50,353 nucleotides of DNA from contig CALHDP010000171.1 of the NCBI GenBank assembly GCA_938023085.1, forward strand, positions 1 through 50,353. Direction: 5' to 3'. The notes beneath the pieces are model-generated. The model saw only the letters and a program-made list of their open reading frames with translations. It searched no databases and was not told the origin of the DNA. Positions within the stretch are counted from its first letter, which is position 1. Each line of letters begins with the position of its first letter. The translations under genes were made by a program, and so were the position numbers. Below, piece by piece: positions 9,099 through 16,392 of the stretch. This stretch comes from an uncultured Collinsella sp. Its GTDB lineage: Bacteria > Actinomycetota > Coriobacteriia > Coriobacteriales > Coriobacteriaceae.

Positions 9099-9593
9099 TT
9101 ATATCTTGTCCCCAGGCCCAACGTCCTTCGTAACTATTCGAGCCGCCTTCACAATCGCGCCGTCCCCAACGTATATTGGTCCGAAAATGCAGGAGTTCGT
9201 GTACACGATAACGTTGCTCCCGAAATGGGGCTGCCAGAAGACCCCCCCCCGACCATCTTCGCGATGACGTCCATGAGAGCCGCCGATGGTCACACCCTGA
9301 TACACTGTGAGCGGCCCCTCGCTGACGACCCCAGCGCCTATAACAACGCCGAGCCCGTGGACGAGGCGAAACCCCGGTGCCAACTTCGCTTTGTAATCCA
9401 AATCGACGTGGTAAAGCATCCTGTTCAAACACCAAACAATCTTTGCCAGTGGCTCAAGATGGCAACGGTAGAGCAGGGCGGACAGGCGGAAAAGAGCCAC
9501 AGCGTGGAAGCAGGGGTTCAAAAGAAACGTCCCGAGCGAACGAGGGAAGCCCTTTCCACCGGCGGCTTCGGCAAAGTCGACGTTGATGTTCAT
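9099..9593 (-). CDS. Serine-acetyltransferase-like hexapeptide O-acetyltransferase
   Basis: A 164-residue left-handed beta-helix acyltransferase. The hexapeptide repeats start around residue 75 with 'FRLVHGLGVVIGAGVVSEG' and continue through 'LTVYQGVTIGGSHG' to 'IYVGDGAIVKAARIVTKDV', much as in the CysE/SAT and polysaccharide acetyltransferase families. In this operon it most likely O-acetylates a repeat-unit sugar using acetyl-CoA; cysteine synthesis is less likely from context. The ATG overlaps the GT4 stop as ATGA, with AAAGGAGG upstream. The C-terminus stops soon after the last coil and lacks the usual 'G.PAK' ending. Codons at about 114-117 contain an uninterrupted run of nine G, listed separately. 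Confidence 0.85.
   Translation of the reverse strand: MNINVDFAEAAGGKGFPRSLGTFLLNPCFHAVALFRLSALLYRCHLEPLAKIVWCLNRMLYHVDLDYKAKLAPGFRLVHGLGVVIGAGVVSEGPLTVYQGVTIGGSHGRHREDGRGGVFWQPHFGSNVIVYTNSCIFGPIYVGDGAIVKAARIVTKDVGPGDKI
9242..9250. repeat. Homopolymeric G9 tract inside the acetyltransferase gene
   Basis: Nine consecutive C on the plus strand read as G9 in the coding strand, at 'DGRGGVFW' of the acetyltransferase. Runs of eight or more G are unstable during replication and are the usual substrate of slipped-strand phase variation. In the reference state the gene is in frame and full length. Confidence 0.9.
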
Positions 9594-10693
9594 TCCCGTC
9601 CTCCTTTACGATCCAATGCGGCCTCGTATGCGCTCTCAAGAAGGTGGTAGCTCGAGGAGATGTCAAAAGGCTCCAGGCTCCCCGCACGGAAGGAGTCTTT
9701 GCTCCTATCATGTGGCCAAAAGGCCATCGCAGCTATCTCGCCCGCCCATCTTTCAGCGGTTTCTGTAAGGGAAATCGCGTGGAACCTGTCACTCACGCAA
9801 GCGTCCTGCGGCACATTGGACGATACGAAGCATTCAAGGCCGGCGAGTTGTGCCTCCACGAGGACGATACCAAGTCCCTCGTGAATCGAGGGAAACACAA
9901 AGCAATCCATCGCCGAATAGAGCTTGGCTGGGTCTTTTACGTTGCCAAGCAGCATAATCGAATCATGGGCAGGCGATGCCTCAACCAAGGCCCTAACATC
10001 CTTCTCTCCAGGTCCCCCACCAGCAATCATCAGAATCGATTCAGGGTTCTCAGCATGAAATGCCTCGAAAACCTTGATTAGGAACGCATGATTTTTCTCA
10101 GGGTTCAACCTCGCCACGTTGCCAAGAATATAGACGTCCTCGTCGATACCGTAGGCTCCGCGCAGCTCGAGGCGAGCTTGCGGATCGAACCTGAACTTGT
10201 CAAGGTCGAAGGAATTAGGGATGACGGAAAAGCCCGCATTTCCAAAAAGCCATTTGCCCGCCTCGTCACTGCACGCGAACATGCAGTCGCAAAGTCGAGG
10301 CACGAAAGGCCTCAGCACCCTGTGCAGCACGGGATGTTCGCATCCCGTGCTGTGACAGTGGCAGGCCACCACTACAACACGGGAGCACTTCGCTATAACC
10401 AACTCAGGGAAGACCATACCACTGTTGCCGTGGACATGGCAGATGTCGAATTGTCCCTCGTCGAGGGCTTTGCTCAGCGCCTCGAAATAGCCAAGGGTGT
10501 CGGACCTCTTATCGGGAAGCTGTGTGACCGCGATGCCGTGAGCTACGGCCTCATCAACTTTCTCTTGTTCGCATGGACCACCGACGAGCAAGGTCACCGT
10601 GTGCCCATGCCGGATAAGTTCGAACGAATATGTGAGCACTACCTTGCCAATGCCATTATTGACGAGATTGTATGTAATCATGCAGACGTTCAC
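9590..10693 (-). CDS. Family 4 glycosyltransferase
   Basis: A 367-residue GT-B retaining glycosyltransferase. The N-terminal half starts MNVCMITYNLVNNGIGKV, with the glycine-rich acceptor-side loop. The C-terminal half has 'GNVARLNPEKNHAFLI', 'LMIAGGGPGEKDV' and 'VFPSIHEGLGIVLVEAQLAG', the conserved E-x7-E nucleotide-sugar binding motif of GT4 (EGLGIVLVEA). It should add an alpha-linked sugar to the growing repeat unit. The start is GTG 10693, with a GAGGT ribosome binding site about eight bases upstream; the stop of a short upstream reading frame overlaps it as GTGA. The donor sugar is unknown. Confidence 0.9.
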   Translation of the reverse strand: MNVCMITYNLVNNGIGKVVLTYSFELIRHGHTVTLLVGGPCEQEKVDEAVAHGIAVTQLPDKRSDTLGYFEALSKALDEGQFDICHVHGNSGMVFPELVIAKCSRVVVVACHCHSTGCEHPVLHRVLRPFVPRLCDCMFACSDEAGKWLFGNAGFSVIPNSFDLDKFRFDPQARLELRGAYGIDEDVYILGNVARLNPEKNHAFLIKVFEAFHAENPESILMIAGGGPGEKDVRALVEASPAHDSIMLLGNVKDPAKLYSAMDCFVFPSIHEGLGIVLVEAQLAGLECFVSSNVPQDACVSDRFHAISLTETAERWAGEIAAMAFWPHDRSKDSFRAGSLEPFDISSSYHLLESAYEAALDRKGGRE

Positions 10694-10812
10694 TTGGCTA
10701 CCTCACCGTAGAGCAGCTTCAACCAGGCTTCTGCAGAATAATCCAGGGCAATCATTCGCTTTTCGCAACATGTTCTTGAATGTTCCAAGCCCATGGGATT
10801 TCTATCTTTCAT
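10690..10812 (-). pseudogene. Possible 3' remnant of a polysaccharide gene (40 codons)
   Basis: The stretch upstream of the GT4 gene is open in one frame from about 10893 and has an ATG at 10812. The last codons read MIALDYSAEAWLKLLYGEVAK and the stop overlaps the GT4 start as GTGA, the same coupling seen between real genes here. The peptide resembles the C-terminal end of a glycosyltransferase rather than a whole protein. I read it as the tail of a gene whose 5' part was lost, although a 40-residue small protein cannot be excluded. No domain is recognisable. Confidence 0.35.
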
Positions 10813-10940
10813 TCCAAATGCAATCTTTGATGTAAGCCAGGGCTTACTGAGTGAATTAGATCGGGCGGAGTCTGGACCATGTTCTTCTCGGGATTATCCA
10901 CACTCGCTAGATAACACTACCTACGCCGCTACATTCGCAG

Positions 10941-11831
10941 TTACGAATTCTGCTTAGGCAAAACGAATAGCTCTCCGAGCTCGCAATCGAGCCTGTCCGG
11001 CTGCTTCTCATCAGCGTAGAAGGGGTCGAAACCGCCCCCGGTGTAAAAAGTCATCTCGCCGAAGAAAGGATTGCCCGCGATGTTGTAAAGATCGACTCGT
11101 ACATGCGGAAGATCCGACGCCAACGTCTCAGCAAGTCTGAGCATCAAATCGTAGTTCTCGGGCTTTTCGGTGGGTTTACGATTGGATACTTCGTGATTGA
11201 TGTCTCCACGTTGCTCCCAGCATGGAGTGAAATACTGCATATCGTGCGCGGTAAAGCGATCGGCATCGGTCTGCACGAGCGCCGCCTTACCATCGAAGCA
11301 GTAGAACTTATAGTCAGTCGGGGTCTGCCTACCCGGTTCGTCGAGGTACGCCTCGGCAACCACACGAGGAGCTATATCCTTGTAGGCCCACTCCCGACCC
11401 TGCCAGTACCAATTCCGTTGAAGTGCAGTACGCAGGCGTTTCTTAGCGACCTCAAAATCGAATATTGATTTGTCCGTACACACGATTGTGCTCTGCGAGT
11501 CGTGAGTGCACTTCAGCACGAACTTTTCCGGCAACTCATCAATGTCGATTTCTTCCACCGAATCGTAGACGCCATAAAGCGGAACAAGGTACTCATCGCC
11601 GATACGCTCCCTTACAAAAGATCGCACTTCAAACTTGTCAACAAGCGTGGTCAAGACTGGATTGTGATAATGCAGCTTGCACCACTGGAGCTTCTCATTA
11701 AAGGTCCTGGGATGATCAAGATCGAGCTTATAGTGCAGCTTTGCTCTGAAGCACATGCGAATAAAATCCTCGTCGGGGATAAAGCGCAAGTTGTTCCTCA
11801 GAGAAAGCGCGAATCTTTTCTTAAGTTTCAT
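10941..11831 (-). CDS. TupA-like ATP-grasp protein
   Basis: A 296-residue protein of the TupA-like ATP-grasp family, named for a teichuronopeptide biosynthesis protein. Recognisable parts are 'HYKLDLDHPRTFNEKLQW', 'LVDKFEVRSFVRERIGDEYLVPLYGVY', 'LPEKFVLKCTHDS' and 'PTDYKFYCFDGKA', and near the end 'VRVDLYNIAGNPFFGEMTFYTGGGF', where acidic and Asn residues bind the metals. Such proteins occur widely in capsule loci and may ligate an amino acid or similar group to a uronic acid, which fits a cluster that makes UDP-glucuronate; the substrate is inference. The ATG at 11831 overlaps the previous stop as ATGA and has GGAGG upstream. A 43-codon extension in the same frame has no support. Confidence 0.8.
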   Translation of the reverse strand: MKLKKRFALSLRNNLRFIPDEDFIRMCFRAKLHYKLDLDHPRTFNEKLQWCKLHYHNPVLTTLVDKFEVRSFVRERIGDEYLVPLYGVYDSVEEIDIDELPEKFVLKCTHDSQSTIVCTDKSIFDFEVAKKRLRTALQRNWYWQGREWAYKDIAPRVVAEAYLDEPGRQTPTDYKFYCFDGKAALVQTDADRFTAHDMQYFTPCWEQRGDINHEVSNRKPTEKPENYDLMLRLAETLASDLPHVRVDLYNIAGNPFFGEMTFYTGGGFDPFYADEKQPDRLDCELGELFVLPKQNS

Positions 11832-12319
11832 CGTACGCCTCCAACGCCATCGATGTAATCGGAAAGGTCGGCGCAGAACCGCGCCGCGTTGCTCTTGTAG
11901 GGCAGGTAATCCTTGGAAAGCACCCGCGCATAAGCGGCGGGCAGGTCGGTAGGGTCCATACACGGCTCAATCAGCCCCATGTCCCCGAACTGTCGAACAA
12001 TCTCAATCTGGTGATCATCCACATGTTCGCCGTATTTTGCTAGACGCGGAACAGCGATGACTTTCTTGTTGTCCTTAACGGCGCCGATGATGGCGCCGGT
12101 ACCTCCATGGGTTACCACGACATCGCAAGCATCCATATGAACGCGGAAGGAATCACGATCGAGAAACGCCTCGTGTTCCAAATACTCAGGAATGTAAGTG
12201 CACACACCCGTCTGAGCAAAAGCTCCATCCTCAGCAACACCGCTAGCAACGAGAGCATCTACCGCCCTGACTAATCTGTCGAACTGAAACTTCTGGGAGC
12301 CTACGGTAACGAATATCAT
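11828..12319 (-). CDS. Alg13/PssE-like glycosyltransferase subunit
   Basis: A 163-residue single-domain protein equal to the C-terminal half of a GT28-type enzyme. MIFVTVGSQKFQFDRLVRAVD opens the domain, and DVVVTHGGTGAIIGAVKDNKKVIAVPR is the UDP-sugar binding region (HGGTGAI). KYGEHVDDHQ follows, as in Alg13, PssE and Cps14G-type proteins. It works only together with its Alg14-like partner, encoded 12 bases upstream. The ATG has GGGAGG about seven bases upstream. Alg13/14-like pairs in bacteria often add glucuronate or galactose to the first lipid-linked sugar; the neighbouring ugd favours glucuronate, which is inference. Confidence 0.88.
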   Translation of the reverse strand: MIFVTVGSQKFQFDRLVRAVDALVASGVAEDGAFAQTGVCTYIPEYLEHEAFLDRDSFRVHMDACDVVVTHGGTGAIIGAVKDNKKVIAVPRLAKYGEHVDDHQIEIVRQFGDMGLIEPCMDPTDLPAAYARVLSKDYLPYKSNAARFCADLSDYIDGVGGVR

Positions 12320-12331
12320 GCGACCACCTCC

Positions 12332-12805
12332 CTAGTACACGCCGCCGACAAAGCGGGCATTGGGGTACACGGATAGCATCGACTCCCACTGCACGTAAAA
12401 ACGATCGGCGCGTTTGCTCAGCAGCTTTCCCGTCATGGTTGGTGAGTCAGTTTTCGCGAAAGACTCGACATACACAAGCTTGGCGCCCATTGCATGCCCG
12501 ATCAGACAAAACGGTATGGTAGCCAGTACCCCCGTACACACAATCACGTCGGGGTGTTCAGTGAACCAATAACGAAGAGACGTCACGGCATTGAACGCCA
12601 TTCGAGGAAGAAAGCTTGCCTCGTGTCGATTCACCTGGCGCACATAGCGAGCCCGCACAGGTAGCTTGGCATCGTAGGCAGTCTTCTCGGTGAGGATGAA
12701 ACTGTCGTAGCGCTCCATCAAAGGCTTAAGCGCAAGTAACTGCTCCAGATGCCCACCAGATGACGCAGCAAAGCACACTTTTATGTCCTTGCGACACCCC
12801 GTCAT
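12332..12805 (-). CDS. Alg14/PssD-like glycosyltransferase subunit
   Basis: A 157-residue protein corresponding to the N-terminal, membrane-anchoring half of a split GT28-type enzyme. 'KVCFAASSGGHLEQLLALKPL' is the classic SSGGH motif of Alg14/PssD. 'HPDVIVCTGVLATIPFCLIGHAMGAKLVYVESFAKTDSPTMTGKLL' is the conserved acceptor and partner-binding region (the E-x-xA motif). It recruits the Alg13-like subunit to the membrane. It starts three bases after the ugd stop, with GAGGG about eight bases upstream, so ugd and the pair are probably co-translated. Confidence 0.88.
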   Translation of the reverse strand: MTGCRKDIKVCFAASSGGHLEQLLALKPLMERYDSFILTEKTAYDAKLPVRARYVRQVNRHEASFLPRMAFNAVTSLRYWFTEHPDVIVCTGVLATIPFCLIGHAMGAKLVYVESFAKTDSPTMTGKLLSKRADRFYVQWESMLSVYPNARFVGGVY

Positions 12806-12808
12806 GAA

Positions 12809-14068
12809 CTAATCCCTCTTAAACAAATCGCGAGTGTATACCTTATCCGCCACGTCAACGAGCTCGTCGCTCCAGCGGTTGGCAACGATCACATCGCAGC
12901 CGGCCTTGAAGGCCTCCAGGTCGTGCGTGACCTCGGAGCCGAAGAACTCCGGCGCATCGAGCGTGGGCTCGTAGACCACCACGGGAACGCCCTTGGCCTT
13001 CACGCGCTTCATGACGCCCTGGATGGAACTCGCGCGGAAGTTGTCCGAATTGGATTTCATCGTCAGGCGGTAGACGCCCACGACCGGCTTCTCCTTGCCC
13101 TCGTACACGCGGTCCCACACCATCTGCAGCACCTCGTCTGCCACGAAGTCCTTGCGGGTGCGGTTGGCCTCCACGATGGCCTCGATCAGGTTCTGCGGCA
13201 CGTCCCTGTAGTTGGCCAGCAGCTGCTTGGTGTCCTTGGGCAGGCAGTAGCCGCCGTAGCCGAAGCTGGGGTTGTTGTAGTGGCTGCCGATGCGCGGCTC
13301 CAGGCAGACACCGTCGATGACGTCGCGGGTATTGAGGCCGCGGACCTCGCAGTAGGTGTCGAGCTCGTTGAAGTAGGCCACGCGCAGCGCCAGGTAGGTG
13401 TTGGCGAAGAGCTTTACGGCCTCGGCCTCGGTGGTGCCCAGCACGAGCTCCGGGATGCCCTTGGAGCCGTCGGCGTTCACGCGCTCCAGCTCGGCGGGAT
13501 CGGCACCCTGCGCGAGCAGGCCGGCGAAGCGCTCGGCAGCCGCGACGGCCTCGGGGTCGTCCTTCGGCGCGCCCACCACGATACGAGAGGGATGCAGGTT
13601 GTCGTAGAGAGCCCTGCTCTCGCGCAGGAACTCCGGGCTGAAGAAGATCTTGCTGTCGCCCAGCCTCTCGCGCAGGCCCGCGGTGTAGCCGACGGGGATC
13701 GTGGACTTGATGACGATCCAGGCGTCCGGGTTCACCGAGCGCACGGCGGCGATGGCGGCCTCGACGGAGCTCGTGTCGAAGAAGTTCCTGTCCGAGTCAT
13801 AGTTGGTGGGCGTGGCGATGACGGCGTAGTCGGCACCCGTATAGGCCTCGGCTACGTCGACGGTGGCGTGCAAGTCGAGCTGGCGCTCCCCCGCCTTGGC
13901 CTCCGCCAGAAAGCGCTCGATTTCGTCGTCCTGGATGGGCGATACGTAGCTGTTGATCTTCTCGACCTTCTCGGGCACGATGTCCAGCGCGTGGACCTCG
14001 TTGTGCTGCGATAACAGGACGGCGAGGGACAGTCCGACGTAGCCAGTTCCGGCGACGGCAATCTTCAT
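12809..14068 (-). CDS. ugd: UDP-glucose 6-dehydrogenase
   Basis: A 419-residue NAD-dependent enzyme that oxidises UDP-glucose to UDP-glucuronate. The N-terminal Rossmann motif is GTGYVGLS, 'VIKSTIPVGYT' and 'FFSPEFLRES' are signature blocks, and the catalytic cysteine is in FGYGGYCLPKDTKQL (Cys275). The C-terminal domain contains 'VGVYRLTMKSNSDNFRASS'. I start at ATG 14068, where GGAG lies seven bases upstream and the protein begins directly with MKIAVAGTGYVG; a 13-codon extension to 14107 overlaps the upstream stop as TAATG but has no ribosome binding site. The product supplies the acidic sugar for the polymer. A decayed second copy lies at 2292-2749. Confidence 0.95.
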   Translation of the reverse strand: MKIAVAGTGYVGLSLAVLLSQHNEVHALDIVPEKVEKINSYVSPIQDDEIERFLAEAKAGERQLDLHATVDVAEAYTGADYAVIATPTNYDSDRNFFDTSSVEAAIAAVRSVNPDAWIVIKSTIPVGYTAGLRERLGDSKIFFSPEFLRESRALYDNLHPSRIVVGAPKDDPEAVAAAERFAGLLAQGADPAELERVNADGSKGIPELVLGTTEAEAVKLFANTYLALRVAYFNELDTYCEVRGLNTRDVIDGVCLEPRIGSHYNNPSFGYGGYCLPKDTKQLLANYRDVPQNLIEAIVEANRTRKDFVADEVLQMVWDRVYEGKEKPVVGVYRLTMKSNSDNFRASSIQGVMKRVKAKGVPVVVYEPTLDAPEFFGSEVTHDLEAFKAGCDVIVANRWSDELVDVADKVYTRDLFKRD

Positions 14069-14106
14069 TTTTTTCTCCGATTCGAATCGGGTATTAAAGT
14101 TAGGCA

Positions 14107-14868
14107 TTAGTACGCATCGCTCCCGTTGAAGACCTCCAGAACCGTGAGGAGGACGATCTTGAGGTCCATGACGATTCCGCGTTTGGCTATGTACTCGAGG
14201 TCCCGGCGGACCATGCCGTCGAAACCGGTGGAATTGCGCTCCGTAACCTGCCAGAGTCCCGTGATACCTGGCTTCACTGCTAGCCTCTGCAGGTCGTACT
14301 CGGTGTACTCCGCGACCTCGTTAGGCAGCGGCGGACGGGGCCCAACGACGCTCATCTGGCCCAGAAACACATTCAGAAACTGTGGGAACTCGTCGATAGA
14401 GTGCTTGCGGATGAACTTCCCGATCTTGGTGACGCGGGGATCCTCCTTCATCTTGAACATGGCGCCGGCGATCTCGTTTTGCTCCCTGAGCTCGGCGAGT
14501 CGGTCGTCGGCGTCCCTGTACATGGAGCGGAACTTCCACATGCGGAAGGTGGATAGGCTGCCGTCGCGGTGGGTCTGACCCACGCGGATCTGGCTGTAGA
14601 AGGGGTTGCCCTCGCTCTCCAGGCGGATGGCAGCGGCGAGCACGAGGCTGGGGATAGCGATGAAAACGAGCACGGCACCGCTGAACACGATGTCGAAGGC
14701 GCGCTTGACGGCCCGGTAGGCCAGGCGCGAGCGATCCCAGTCCATGATGGATTGCATTGCCTTGTAGCGGCCGTCTCCCTCACGCCGGTCCATAGCCTGA
14801 GCAATCAACGCTGCACCCGCTGGCACATCCGTTGCATATTGAGTTTTTTCCGACACGTTCTCTTCCAA
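14107..14868 (-). CDS. Initiating undecaprenyl-phosphate sugar-phosphate transferase
   Basis: A polyprenol-phosphate hexose-1-phosphate transferase of the short ExoY/PglC-like type, about 250 residues. One membrane segment (about residues 59-82, 'RAFDIVFSGAVLVFIAIPSLVLAAAI') is followed by the catalytic domain. The signatures are 'FRMWKFRSMYRDAD', 'DPRVTKIGKFIRKHSIDEFPQ', 'GQMSVVGPRPPLPNEV' and 'VKPGITGLWQV'. It starts the repeat unit by moving a sugar-phosphate to undecaprenyl phosphate. The start is unsettled: TTG 14868, or GTG 14856, which has GGAAGAG at good spacing. It lacks the four-helix domain of WbaP-type enzymes. It is the first biosynthetic gene after the antiterminator. Confidence 0.92.
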   Translation of the reverse strand: MEENVSEKTQYATDVPAGAALIAQAMDRREGDGRYKAMQSIMDWDRSRLAYRAVKRAFDIVFSGAVLVFIAIPSLVLAAAIRLESEGNPFYSQIRVGQTHRDGSLSTFRMWKFRSMYRDADDRLAELREQNEIAGAMFKMKEDPRVTKIGKFIRKHSIDEFPQFLNVFLGQMSVVGPRPPLPNEVAEYTEYDLQRLAVKPGITGLWQVTERNSTGFDGMVRRDLEYIAKRGIVMDLKIVLLTVLEVFNGSDAY

Positions 14869-14879
14869 TACTTCGTCCC

Positions 14880-14899
14880 CAGGTCGGAGATCCTCCCTG
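14880..14899 (-). promoter_or_regulatory. Small hairpin between antiterminator and first pathway gene
   Basis: On the minus strand a CAGG/CCTG stem with an inner GAG/CTC stem closes over a GAT loop, with a 3-base bulge. It occupies most of the 54-base gap between the LoaP-like gene and the sugar transferase gene. LoaP proteins are known to recognise an RNA hairpin in the leader of the genes they control, so this could be its target. It is short and overlaps a GGAGG sequence, so it may be chance. Confidence 0.25.
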
Positions 14900-14922
14900 T
14901 TCTGTGTAGCGACCGCTTGCAG

Positions 14923-15474
14923 CTAGACAATCGCCTTTTTGAGATTCCGCATGACGCGCTGCTCGTTTGAAAGCACAGCAAGACCAACGCGCGTGGTTAC
15001 GCGTCGGCCGCACAGGTTGAGCTCCAAAAAAGCAGTGCTCTTGCGTCTATTAATAGTTTTAATGAGGCCCTCGTGGCCCAGCAGCGGACCAGCCGTCACT
15101 ACGACTTGGTCACCGTCTTTTAGGGCCTCGCTCATGGGCACTACGCGGTCTCCCCTATGCGTAAAGCCGCCAATAAGCTGGACCTCTTCTTTTGCCAGTG
15201 GCACAAACTGACCGTCCTGAGATAACACCCGGGCAAAGTCGTCCATGCGCAGCAAATACTGTTGCACGGTGCGGGGGTCTGCCGTATCGCAGATGAGATA
15301 ACCAGGGAACAACGGCTTGTTTGTGTTGACCCAGTCGCCGTGTACCTTGATTTCGGTTTGAAATTGAGGATAAAAGAGCTCTTGCATGGTGCCAGCCGGC
15401 ACCATGCACTCGATGCGCTCGCGCATTACGTCTTCGCGACCGTTAATGACCTGGATCACATACCACACGAGCAT
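14923..15474 (-). CDS. LoaP/RfaH-type NusG paralogue, antiterminator of the operon
   Basis: A 183-residue NusG-family protein. The N-terminal NGN domain runs from MLVWYVIQVINGREDVM to about residue 110, with the typical 'LFPGYLICD' strand. A linker is followed by a KOW motif in 'LKDGDQVVVTAGPLLGHEGLIKTI' (about residues 122-145). Specialised NusG paralogues (RfaH, LoaP, UpxY) sit at the head of long polysaccharide or antibiotic operons and let RNA polymerase read through them. LoaP is the form known from Firmicutes and Actinobacteria. ATG 15474 follows an AGGGGG sequence closely. Its place as first gene of a 12-gene minus-strand operon fits this role well. Confidence 0.88.
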   Translation of the reverse strand: MLVWYVIQVINGREDVMRERIECMVPAGTMQELFYPQFQTEIKVHGDWVNTNKPLFPGYLICDTADPRTVQQYLLRMDDFARVLSQDGQFVPLAKEEVQLIGGFTHRGDRVVPMSEALKDGDQVVVTAGPLLGHEGLIKTINRRKSTAFLELNLCGRRVTTRVGLAVLSNEQRVMRNLKKAIV

Positions 15475-16205
15475 CACCCCCTTGCTGTCTTACGTGTGGC
15501 TCACGGGGTTTGGGTATGGCTTCGCCAGGGCGCTTGTGCGCAAAGGCGCTCCATATTCAAACCCTGAGCCCAGTCAGACAAGCACGTGGCTCTGCCCCAC
15601 CGTGAACGGTATGTATAAGTGCAGAAACTGAGGCTGTAGGCGTGTATCGCAATTTTGCCCACAACCCCAGCTGGCTGCGTGTGAGCCAGTCAAGCGGGTA
15701 CAAAACTGGACCGCACGCAGACAGCTGAAGAACTGCTACGCTTTGGCATGCAAACAATTACCTAATGCATATCGGAATTACCTCAATGCAAATTAATAAC
15801 GTCGCATGACTTCTTTATTGGAGCTCGTGGTGTTTCTGGCACCGCCGTTACGGCCGGATGCTGATCGACCCTGCGCCTTATGGCTTGCTGGAGCCACAAG
15901 CACAGTTGAACTCATGTAACGTTAGGTATCCTAGCACAAGCTGTTGGTGAAACTTATTTGGGTAGCGGCTAACAACATTTCGTTCATTTAGCGTGCTCAA
16001 GGGGGTTGTTTTTGGATGTTGTTCACGTTGGCGCAGGTTATTGGGGCGCGGCGTGTGTTGCGTGGCGATAATTGGGTCGGGTTGGCCCTGCTTGTCATCC
16101 TGTTTAATTGTTTTTGTCTAACAAACTATGTACAGATATGGGAAATTAATTGCGCAACTTTTTGTAGGTGTGGAAGGGGCTTGTGGCGCGTGGTGTTTTG
16201 GCATG
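15475..16205. other. Long intergenic region upstream of the polysaccharide operon
   Basis: About 730 bases without a convincing gene. The part from 15735 to 15810 is AT-rich and is the likeliest place for the minus-strand promoter, but no pair of -35 and -10 boxes is good enough to call. The stretch 15480-15730 would then be a long 5' leader for the antiterminator gene, with several short self-complementary segments (for example around 15560-15590). A plus-strand open frame at 16016-16276 runs into the tRNA gene and is not credible. Confidence 0.5.
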
Positions 16206-16236
16206 AAAAAAGGCCTTCGGAATCCCGAAGGCCTTT
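16206..16236 (-). terminator. Terminator of the tRNA-Ala transcript
   Basis: A perfect 12-bp stem (16209-16220 and 16225-16236) with a 4-base loop. On the minus strand it is followed by an uninterrupted T-tract. It lies 10 bases past the 3' end of the tRNA gene. Confidence 0.9.
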
Positions 16237-16246
16237 GCATTCACGA

Positions 16247-16322
16247 TGGTGGAGACGAGGGGGATCGAACCCCTGACCTCTTGACTGCCAGTCAAGCGCT
16301 CTCCCAGCTGAGCTACGCCCCC
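16247..16322 (-). tRNA. tRNA-Ala (anticodon GGC)
   Basis: A 76-base cloverleaf on the minus strand. The acceptor stem GGGGGCG pairs with CGTCTCC and includes the G3:U70 wobble pair, the alanine identity element. The D arm contains AGCTCAGCTGGGAGAGC. The anticodon arm is CTTGA-CTGGCAG-TCAAG with anticodon GGC, and the T arm has GGTTCGATCC. The 3' CCA is encoded. A promoter and a terminator flank it closely, so it is a single-gene unit. Confidence 0.97.
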
Positions 16323-16335
16323 GTGACGAGGAGAT

Positions 16336-16364
16336 ACTATAGGGGAAGTTGGCGCGACGTGCAA
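16336..16364 (-). promoter_or_regulatory. Sigma-70-type promoter of tRNA-Ala
   Basis: On the minus strand, TTGCAC (16364-16359) and TATAGT (16341-16336) are separated by exactly 17 bases. Transcription would begin about seven bases downstream, just before the mature tRNA 5' end at 16322. Both boxes are close to consensus. Confidence 0.8.
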
Positions 16365-16392
16365 GGACTTTTTTGGGTCAGACTCTAAATGC

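Noticed and set aside
12923..14014. A 363-codon plus-strand frame opposite ugd
   Set aside because: It is a shadow of a strongly GC-biased gene; the protein has no known motif.
16016..16276. Possible small membrane protein on the plus strand
   Set aside because: The start has a poorly placed ribosome binding site, and the frame runs through the tRNA terminator into the tRNA gene.
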